A DNA stretch of 5,017 bases from CAZKNF01 sp964554105 (lineage in GTDB: Bacteria > Bacteroidota > Rhodothermia > Rhodothermales > VXPQ01), in assembly GCA_964554105.1 (NCBI GenBank), contig CAZKNF010000123.1, forward strand, positions 1-5,017, given 5' to 3'. The position numbers were made by a program, and so were the translations under genes. The number at the start of each line of letters is the position of its first letter. Within the stretch, counting starts at the first letter, position 1. The notes beneath the pieces were generated by a model. That model saw nothing but the letters and a program-made list of their open reading frames with translations. It searched no databases and was not told where the DNA came from. This document shows positions 1 to 5,017 of this stretch, one piece after another.

Positions 1-2474
1 GCACTAGCGGAGCGGACGCGGTCGAGCAAGGCCTGGAACCGCGGCTCGCCACGCACTCCATCCAGAAACCAGTCGTGCTCGGCGAGGAAAGGATAGTTGA
101 GCATTCCGAGCTCGACCTCGCGCTCCAGCAAGTTCATTGCACGCTCCGTCTCGCCTGCCAGCGCATAGCAGTGGGCGAGTTCGCGCGCGAACATCTCGCT
201 GCCGCGAGCCGCGAGTTCGAAGGCCGGCGTGATCGCTCGAACGGCGTCCTCGGCCTCGCCGCGGAGCGCGTGACGAAGCGAACAGGCGTAGGACGCAAAG
301 ACCGTTCCCGGGAAATGGCTGGCGACGTCATCCAACGCGGCTGCAGCTTCGTCGAACCGGCGGTCATACGCCAGCGCCCAGCCGAGGAACACAGCGGCGA
401 ACGGGCTCTCCGGATCCATCTCGAGGTGGCGTCGGTAGGGCTCGATTGCATCCGCGAATCGTCCCTCGAGAATGGGGACGAAGCCCTGCACGCCGTGGAC
501 CAGCGGGGTGAGAGGATCGAGGTCGAGGGCGCGTTCCAGCAGGGCCCGCGCATCCGCGTTGCGGCCGGCGTGCGCGTAGACGTAGCCGAGCAGGAGGAGC
601 ACATCCGGGTTATCTGGCTCGCGCGTGTGTGCCCGAGAGCCCGCCTGGATCGCGGTACGCAGGTCTCCTCGGTAAAAAGCGGTCCAGGACTTTAGCCAAT
701 ATCCACGGGCGGAGTCCGGGTTCAGCGCGAACACCTTCTCCGCAAGGACGTCGACGCGCTCTACACCCTCATCATTCGGATCGCCTCCGAGTTCAGTATG
801 CATCACAGTGATATGTCCGAGCGTACTGTAGAGTAGCTCGTTATCACCCACGATAGCGAGCGCCGTATCGATGTAGCGGCGTGCACGCGTCAGCCCCTCG
901 CCTGAGAATCGCCACGCCTCATAGCGCGCCCTGAGATACGATTCGTACGCGCGCGCATCTGTGATCGGCCGGTGGGAGAGCGCTTTCACCTCGCCGGGAG
1001 AGAGACGGAGGCGCAGCGCCTCGACGATGGCACCCGCGACGTGCTCCTGAATCTCCAACACGTCCTCTATGGTACCATCGAATTTATGCGACCAGACGCA
1101 GCCCTCGCTGCGCGCATCGATAAGCTGTGCCGTGATCCTCAGCGCATCGCCGGACTTGCGGACTCCGCCCTCCAGGGCATAGCGCACCCCTAGTTCGCGC
1201 GCGATCGTCCGCACGTCCCTATCGTCGCCTCTCAACCGCATCGCTGAGGTCCGGGATATGACTCGAAGCGCCCGAATGTGGGAAAGCCTGCCGATAACCT
1301 CTTCAGTCAGACCGTCGCTGACGAATTCGTTCTCCGGATCGGGGCTGATATTGACGAAGGGAAGCACGACGATTGACGTCCTTATGTTGTCCCCGAAGCC
1401 GGAGTCGGCCACGGAGCGGAGGTCCGCGAGCATCGTCGCGGCGCTCTGATATCGAAGGGCAGGATCCTTCGCCAGACAGCGGCTAACGGTGTTCGAGAGC
1501 TTTGATGGAACGTCGGATCGAAGTGTATCGAGACGTCGCGGCGCGTCGCTGCGGATACGGTGCACCACGTCTTCCTTCCCCTCTTGACCGCCGAACGGCC
1601 GAACTCCGGTGAGCATCTCGAACAGGACGACGCCTGTGGACCAGAGGTCGGTCCGATGGTCGACTGGCCCACCAAGCGTCTGCTCCGGACTCATGTAGGC
1701 GACCGTTCCTATGTGGGCGCCCTCCTGTTGATGCTCGGAACCGGCGTAAACGGCGACCCCGAAATCCAGGATTTTAATCGTTCCGCGGTCGGTGACCATC
1801 AGATTCGACGGCTTCACGTCACGATGGACGAGGCCGGCGTCGTGTGCGCGAGAGAGTCCGTCCGCCAGTTGGATGGCGTAGTCGAGTGCTTTATGAACGG
1901 GGAGCCGACCGCGGGCGATCTTCTCCTGCAGCGTCTCTCCCTCGTAGCATGCCATCGCGATGAACAACCCGTCGTGCACCGGGCCGTTCGGGTTCGGTTC
2001 TGTCGCTCCGATTTCATAGACAACGGCAATGTTGGGGTGATCCAGCGCTGCGGCGGCCCTGGCTTCTCGCTTGAGACGTTCCCTGGCTTCGGTATCGGCC
2101 GTGAGGTGCAACGGCAGAAACTTCAATGCCACCGGCCTCTGGAGTTCAAGATCGCGTGCTTTGTAGACCACGCCCATCCCACCACCCCCGAGGCGTTTGA
2201 GGATCGTATAACGCCCAATAGATCGACCGGCGGAAAGCCCTCGCTCCGATAGCGAATCGAGGGCCGAAGGAAGAATGTGCTCTCCCAGCCGATCGAGGAA
2301 GTCCGGAGCCGCCGCGTAGGCGGCGAGAAGAGAGGTTAGCTCGGCGTGGTGCTCATCGTCACCTTCGCAGGCTTCCTCGATAAATGCGACACGCCTATCG
2401 GGGGGCAGCGTAATCGCTCGCTCGAACAGCTCTACCAGCCGGCGTCGCCGCGATTGGTTACTAGTGCGCGTCAT
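1..2474 (-). CDS. Serine/threonine protein kinase with TolB-like and TPR regions (3' end outside window)
   Basis: Predicted cytoplasmic Hanks-type kinase that phosphorylates Ser/Thr on partner proteins. The frame is open for 824 codons from ATG at 2474 to the window edge. Residues 10-75 are a helical segment (LVELFERA, FIEEAC, LTSLLAAY) common before the kinase domain in this family. The kinase domain spans about 89-353: glycine loop LGGGGMGVVY (95-104), Lys118 in VALKF, Glu137, HRDVKPSN (217-224), DFG (237-239), SPE (262-264), DLWS (276-279) and Arg341. All catalytic residues are present. A TolB-like domain, as attached to some adenylate cyclases and CadC-type regulators, covers about 367-497 (VVLPFVNISPDPE, DGLTEEV, YALEGGVRK). 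TPR-like helices fill about 505-815. The ending GEPRFQALLDRV is typical of the extreme C-terminus, so little is probably missing. No transmembrane helix is seen between kinase and TolB-like parts, although many relatives have one. It overlaps the sigma gene by 4 bases. The substrate is unknown; the sigma factor is the prime candidate. Confidence 0.93.
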   Translation of the reverse strand, partial: MTRTSNQSRRRRLVELFERAITLPPDRRVAFIEEACEGDDEHHAELTSLLAAYAAAPDFLDRLGEHILPSALDSLSERGLSAGRSIGRYTILKRLGGGGMGVVYKARDLELQRPVALKFLPLHLTADTEARERLKREARAAAALDHPNIAVVYEIGATEPNPNGPVHDGLFIAMACYEGETLQEKIARGRLPVHKALDYAIQLADGLSRAHDAGLVHRDVKPSNLMVTDRGTIKILDFGVAVYAGSEHQQEGAHIGTVAYMSPEQTLGGPVDHRTDLWSTGVVLFEMLTGVRPFGGQEGKEDVVHRIRSDAPRRLDTLRSDVPSKLSNTVSRCLAKDPALRYQSAATMLADLRSVADSGFGDNIRTSIVVLPFVNISPDPENEFVSDGLTEEVIGRLSHIRALRVISRTSAMRLRGDDRDVRTIARELGVRYALEGGVRKSGDALRITAQLIDARSEGCVWSHKFDGTIEDVLEIQEHVAGAIVEALRLRLSPGEVKALSHRPITDARAYESYLRARYEAWRFSGEGLTRARRYIDTALAIVGDNELLYSTLGHITVMHTELGGDPNDEGVERVDVLAEKVFALNPDSARGYWLKSWTAFYRGDLRTAIQAGSRAHTREPDNPDVLLLLGYVYAHAGRNADARALLERALDLDPLTPLVHGVQGFVPILEGRFADAIEPYRRHLEMDPESPFAAVFLGWALAYDRRFDEAAAALDDVASHFPGTVFASYACSLRHALRGEAEDAVRAITPAFELAARGSEMFARELAHCYALAGETERAMNLLEREVELGMLNYPFLAEHDWFLDGVRGEPRFQALLDRVRSAS
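2471..2474 (-). promoter_or_regulatory. ATGA stop/start overlap coupling sigma factor and kinase
   Basis: The sigma stop codon TGA (2473-2471) and the kinase start codon ATG (2474-2472) share bases on the minus strand. No good Shine-Dalgarno sequence lies in front of the kinase ATG, so reinitiation by ribosomes finishing the sigma gene is the likely route of translation. This supports a functional pairing of the two products. Confidence 0.8.
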
Positions 2475-3082
2475 GGTTGCGAGGCATCTCTCATTGCGGC
2501 CGCGTCGTCCGTCATTTCGCGGTGCAGCCATGCCTGCGCCATCGCCCAGTCTCGCTTGACGGTCCGCGGGGAGATCCCGACAGCAGTCGCCGTTTCTTCG
2601 ATCGTCAAGCCACCGAAGAACCGGCACTCGACGATTTCGCCCTGCCGAGCGTCGAGTTGCTCGAGCCGACGAAGCGCGTCGTCAAGCGTCACGAGCGCAA
2701 CCCATTGCTCTTCCGGTGATACAACCCCCAACTGGGGAATCTTGAGCTCGTGGAGAGGAAGTTCAGCGAGTGCTCCTCCCCTTTTCTGGGCACATTGATC
2801 CCGGGCGTAATCTGACAGGATATGGCGCATTGCTCGAGACGCGAGGGCTTGAAAGTGGATGCGGCTTTCGGCGTCGACCCGCGCCTGCCCGACCAGCTTC
2901 ACATAGGCCTCATGCACGAGCGCCGTCGTGTTCAGAGTATAGTTTCCGCGCCAGCGCCCACGCTGCCGGTGTGCGAGCTCCCTGAGGACGTCGTAGAGGC
3001 GCGTGAAGAGCTTGTCGAGCGCGTCGCGGTCGCCGCGCCTTGCCTTCTCCAGAAGCCGCTCGATGGTCGTCGTGTCGCTCAT
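2471..3082 (-). CDS. ECF-type RNA polymerase sigma factor (kinase-associated type)
   Basis: Sigma-70 family factor of ECF type, 203 residues, that would direct RNA polymerase to a specific promoter set. Region 2 covers about 4-97 (IERLLEKARRGD at 7-18, ALVHEAYVKL at 54-63, ASRAMRHILSDYAR at 81-94). Region 4 covers about 131-190, with the helix-turn-helix in GLTIEETATAVGISPRTVKRDW (158-179, core positions). Length and pattern fit the Sigma70_ECF / TIGR02999-like group, from memory of that family. The start MSDTTTIERLLEKARRGD matches the usual N-terminus. The open frame extends upstream to 3301, but that part has no sigma-like sequence. AGGAG directly abuts the ATG, an unusually short spacing. 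The stop overlaps the kinase ATG as ATGA, so the two are probably one operon and translationally coupled. No anti-sigma gene is visible. The acidic region 2.2 motif of classical ECF factors is replaced by NTTALVHEAY (51-60), pointing to control by phosphorylation. Confidence 0.93.
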   Translation of the reverse strand: MSDTTTIERLLEKARRGDRDALDKLFTRLYDVLRELAHRQRGRWRGNYTLNTTALVHEAYVKLVGQARVDAESRIHFQALASRAMRHILSDYARDQCAQKRGGALAELPLHELKIPQLGVVSPEEQWVALVTLDDALRRLEQLDARQGEIVECRFFGGLTIEETATAVGISPRTVKRDWAMAQAWLHREMTDDAAAMRDASQP

Positions 3083-3087
3083 CTCCT
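3083..3087 (-). promoter_or_regulatory. Abutting Shine-Dalgarno sequence of the sigma gene
   Basis: AGGAG on the minus strand touches the ATG with no spacer, where 5-9 bases are usual. A second AGGA sits 23 bases further upstream (3110-3107) in the other copy of the tandem repeat. Neither is optimally placed. No ATG, GTG or TTG follows closely in frame, so the start at 3082 remains the best choice, but translation may be weak. Confidence 0.5.
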
Positions 3088-3129
3088 GTCGGTGGCAAGC
3101 TGCGCGTCCTATCGGTGGCAAGCTACGCG
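3084..3129 (-). repeat. Two-copy 23-bp tandem repeat in the sigma 5' leader
   Basis: Copies at 3084-3106 and 3107-3129 lie head to tail and match at 21 of 23 positions. The two differences are A/G at 3088/3111 and 3102/3125, as read on the plus strand. The minus-strand core is AGCTTGCCACCGA, and each copy ends in AGGA. The array stops one base before the sigma start codon. It could be a duplicated protein-binding site, a leader element affecting translation, or a slippage duplication with no role. Confidence 0.9.
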
Positions 3130-3331
3130 CCAGGTACAACCTTATCAACGTCCTGCTTACAAACGGCCTTAGCCATGCGCCGTCGAATGTAGCGACGACA
3201 TCGCCAGAGAGCGCACCTTGCCCATCCCGTAGCCGGCGGCCTCGTGCCTTCCTGATCTGGCGCGCTCGATGGCCCTCGCCGTCGTCTCTCCGCGGTCGCA
3301 ATGGCCCGCCACTTCGCGAATCTGCGTATTA

Positions 3332-3356
3332 AATGGTGTATCGATCCTTCACCATT
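3332..3356. promoter_or_regulatory. Inverted repeat upstream of the oxidase, possible operator
   Basis: AATGGTG (3332-3338) and CACCATT (3350-3356) are perfect 7-bp inverted arms around an 11-base centre. The dyad starts inside the TATTAA patch and ends 50 bases before the oxidase ATG. It fits a dimeric repressor or activator site, or a small hairpin in the leader RNA. Arms of this length can arise by chance, so function is unproven. Confidence 0.35.
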
Positions 3357-3406
3357 CCGTCCGACTTGCCCTGAGGGGCTCCCGAGACAATTAGACAAAG
3401 ACCTAC

Positions 3407-3487
3407 ATGAAAATCTGGAAATGCTTTTCACTCCCCCTGCTGACGGCCCTCGTGTTCGGCCTCCATGTCGGACACCCGGGTCACGCA
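3407..3487 (+). other. Predicted Sec signal peptide of the multicopper oxidase
   Basis: Residues 1-27 have a short basic start (Lys2, Lys5), a hydrophobic core FSLPLLTALVFGL (7-19) and a likely cleavage site after Ala27 in PGHA, before NPRE. There is no twin-arginine motif, so export would be through Sec with copper loaded outside the cytoplasm. Cys6 precedes the hydrophobic core, so it is not a lipobox cysteine. Confidence 0.7.
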
Positions 3488-5017
3488 AATCCGAGGGAGA
3501 CCACCGCTGAGCTTGCCCGCATTGTCCCAAACGACAACCGTCAGCCCGCCGGACGGTACGAGGACGGCGTCCTGACCCTCCGATTGGAGGCGCGTGACGG
3601 GATGTGGCATCCGCACGGTCCGGATCGAGGTGGGATCCGAATTGGCGCGTTTGCGGAGGACGGTGGTCCACTTCAGATCCCCGGACCGCTCATCCGTGTG
3701 ACGGCCGGTACGGAGGTTCGGACGATCGTACGCAACGAGCTGAATCGTCCACTTACGATCACGGGACTCGGCGCCGACCGCGGATTTTCCGGAGATGGTG
3801 TGCTGGTGGAGCCGGGGAAACTGGCTGAGTTCACATTCACAGCGCATGAGCCGGGCACGTACTACTATGTCGGCCAGACAGAGCACCGCGGCGTACCCGG
3901 CGCTCCACTAAACGGCAGCCTGCACGGTGCGATCGTCGTCGATCCACCCGGCGCCGTCGTCGCCCCGGGCGACCGGGTGATGGTCATTTCCTCGTGGTTC
4001 AGCCTCGATTACGACAACTTCAGCCATCTCTCCGATGACGCGGTGCTCACCGTGAACGGACTCGCGTGGCCCCACACGGAGGTCGTCGAGGTTTCGCAGG
4101 GCGACTCCCTCGACTGGCGATGGATCAACATGACCGACCTGGACCATCCGATGCACTTGCACGGCTTTCACTTCAGGGTTGATGCGACAGGCGACGGGGT
4201 GCGAGACACCATCTACTCGCCAGAAGAGCGATGGCACGCGGTGACTGAATACGTTCCGCCGGCCGGCACTGTCTCGACCGTCTGGTCACCTGACCGTCCG
4301 GGCAATTGGCTCTTCCACTGCCATATGCTGGGCCATATGACGGCCATCGAAGTCATCAACACCCCGGTCTCAAAGCGTGCCGCCGTTCATGACGGCATCG
4401 AGCACCTCATGGGAATGCTGATCGTCGGGATTCGCGTGCGGCCGTCCGCTCAACGGGCGTCGCGGCCTGTCGGTGAGCGGAAGATCCGCCTGTTGATCCG
4501 ATCTCGTCCAGGGGTATACGGTGAGAACACCGGCTATGCCTATGTTCTTGGCGGTTCCCCCGAGGAGGGGAACCCCAAGGCGCTCCCGCTGCCGGGACCG
4601 ACCCTGGTGCTCACGCGAGGCGAGCAGGTGGCGATCACGCTGATCAACGACTCGCACGAGTCGGGAGCAGTCCACTGGCACGGCATCGAGCTCGACAGCT
4701 ATGCGGACGGCGTCCCCGGCTGGAGCGGCGAGGGCGACCGGATTCTGCCCGCCATCCCCTCGGGCGACTCTCTTACGGTCCGGTTCACGCCGCCGCGCGC
4801 CGGCACGTTCATGTACCACTCGCACTTCAACGAGATGCAGCAGACCTCCTCCGGCCTGTATGGCCCCATCGTCGTGCTCGAGGCGGGCGAGAAGTTCGAG
4901 CCGGAGACGGACCGGGTCCTCATATTCAGCGACGGCGGACCCTGGAGCAGCTTCACTCCCAATGTCTCGCAGGCTCCGCCGACTTTCCTGAATGGGCGCG
5001 CAGATCCGCCGCCGCTT
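3407..5017 (+). CDS. Secreted multicopper oxidase with permuted copper-site order (3' end outside window)
   Basis: Predicted periplasmic or exported copper enzyme that oxidises a substrate at a type 1 copper and reduces O2 at a trinuclear cluster. The first 537 residues are present. An in-frame TAG at 3392-3394 and a signal peptide fix the start at 3407; no clear Shine-Dalgarno is seen. Cupredoxin-like domain 1 (about 50-180) has no copper ligands: TITGLG and YYYVGQ stand where HWHG and YHSH would be expected. Domain 2 (about 188-345) holds HPMHLHG (247-253) and HCHMLGH (304-310), giving type 1 ligands H247, C305 and H310 plus cluster ligands H250, H252, H304 and H306. Domain 3 (about 355-495) holds HWHG (423-426) and HSH (471-473), giving the other four cluster histidines. 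Classical laccases, CueO and two-domain oxidases have the HWHG half first. Substrate is unknown; metal ion, phenol or another reductant are all possible. At least one more domain may follow beyond the window. Confidence 0.92.
   Translation, partial: MKIWKCFSLPLLTALVFGLHVGHPGHANPRETTAELARIVPNDNRQPAGRYEDGVLTLRLEARDGMWHPHGPDRGGIRIGAFAEDGGPLQIPGPLIRVTAGTEVRTIVRNELNRPLTITGLGADRGFSGDGVLVEPGKLAEFTFTAHEPGTYYYVGQTEHRGVPGAPLNGSLHGAIVVDPPGAVVAPGDRVMVISSWFSLDYDNFSHLSDDAVLTVNGLAWPHTEVVEVSQGDSLDWRWINMTDLDHPMHLHGFHFRVDATGDGVRDTIYSPEERWHAVTEYVPPAGTVSTVWSPDRPGNWLFHCHMLGHMTAIEVINTPVSKRAAVHDGIEHLMGMLIVGIRVRPSAQRASRPVGERKIRLLIRSRPGVYGENTGYAYVLGGSPEEGNPKALPLPGPTLVLTRGEQVAITLINDSHESGAVHWHGIELDSYADGVPGWSGEGDRILPAIPSGDSLTVRFTPPRAGTFMYHSHFNEMQQTSSGLYGPIVVLEAGEKFEPETDRVLIFSDGGPWSSFTPNVSQAPPTFLNGRADPPPL
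4553..4574 (+). repeat. Perfect 8-bp inverted repeat inside the oxidase gene
   Basis: GGTTCCCC (4553-4560) and GGGGAACC (4567-4574) flank a 6-base loop. It encodes a Gly-Ser-Pro-Glu-Glu-Gly-Asn-Pro turn (residues 383-390) leading into domain 3. It would form a GC-rich mRNA hairpin. There is no T-run after it, so it is not a convincing terminator. It may slow translation between domains or be a by-product of Gly/Pro codons. Confidence 0.6.

Larger units (their letters stand above)
3083..3406. other. Divergent intergenic region (324 bases), no gene found
   Basis: This is the shared 5' region of the leftward sigma-kinase operon and the rightward oxidase gene. It holds the tandem repeat at 3084-3129, an AT-richer patch around 3327-3345 and a 7-bp dyad at 3332-3356. 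Frames that cross it have no recognisable protein sequence and overlap real genes. Both promoters should lie here, but I could not fix either. A weak leftward candidate is TTGTAA (3162-3157) with TTGTAC (3139-3134), spacer 17. Weak rightward candidates are the TATTAA at 3327-3332, without a good -35, and TTGCCC (3366-3371) with AATTAG (3389-3394), spacer 17. The stretch 3172-3300 is GC-rich with nothing I can interpret. Confidence 0.7.

Noticed and set aside
75..695. Long plus-strand open frame opposite the kinase C-terminal region
   Set aside because: It is antisense to the TPR-type coding region, whose minus-strand frame is open and family-like throughout. High GC leaves few stops in the other frames, and the plus-strand translation has no recognisable domain.
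1560..2252. 230-codon plus-strand open frame opposite the kinase domain
   Set aside because: The minus strand here encodes HRDVKPSN, DFG and SPE in the correct order, so the plus-strand frame is a shadow.
1..2474. Possible frameshift or pseudogene in the kinase
   Set aside because: The same frame links the start codon, HRD motif, late kinase motif and the window edge without any stop, and residue numbering agrees with coordinates at several points.
3084..3129. CRISPR-like repeat array
   Set aside because: There are only two copies, directly adjacent with no spacers, and no cas genes nearby.
3083..3301. N-terminal extension of the sigma factor to an ATG at 3301
   Set aside because: The extra 73 residues have no sigma-like sequence and would run through the tandem repeat. 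The MSDTTT start matches the usual N-terminus of this sigma group.
3368..3379. GCCC-TGAG-GGGC mini-hairpin before the oxidase
   Set aside because: A 4-bp stem is too short to support a function in sequence of this GC content.
3123..3671. Minus-strand open frame of 182 codons across the intergenic region and the oxidase start
   Set aside because: It overlaps the signal peptide and first domain of the oxidase, is Arg/Pro-rich, and shows no domain.
4553..4574. GC-rich hairpin as a rho-independent terminator
   Set aside because: It lies inside the open oxidase frame between conserved domains and has no following T-run.

Overview
The window is about 60% GC by eye and carries two divergent transcription units that face away from a 324-base intergenic region. 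The leftward unit (minus strand) is an ECF-type RNA polymerase sigma factor followed, with an ATGA overlap, by a large serine/threonine protein kinase whose 3' end runs off the left edge. The rightward unit (plus strand) is a secreted multicopper oxidase whose 3' end runs off the right edge. No RNA gene, CRISPR array or mobile element was found. The protein types suggest a chromosome of Gemmatimonadota, Acidobacteriota or a related environmental lineage; this is inference from architecture, not a database match.

Layout. Positions 1-2474 (minus): 824 residues of a kinase built as an N-terminal helical segment, a kinase domain with all catalytic motifs, a TolB-like domain and a C-terminal TPR-type region, with no visible membrane helix. 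Positions 2471-3082 (minus): a 203-residue ECF sigma factor. Positions 3083-3406: intergenic, with a 23-bp tandem duplication directly against the sigma start codon and a 7-bp dyad in front of the oxidase. Positions 3407-5017 (plus): 537 residues of the oxidase, with signal peptide.

How the parts may work together. No anti-sigma gene lies beside the sigma factor; the coupled gene is a kinase. The sigma region 2.2 has threonines and a His-Glu pair (NTTALVHEAY) where classical ECF factors carry an acidic DAED-type motif. This resembles the phosphorylation-activated EcfP/PknT pair of Vibrio and suggests that the kinase switches the sigma factor on. Whether the sigma factor controls the divergent oxidase is untested.

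The most unusual object is the oxidase. All eight histidines expected for a trinuclear copper cluster, plus the type 1 copper Cys and His ligands, are present, but in reversed domain order: the HPMHLHG and HCH half comes before the HWHG and HSH half. An extra cupredoxin-like domain lacking copper ligands precedes both.
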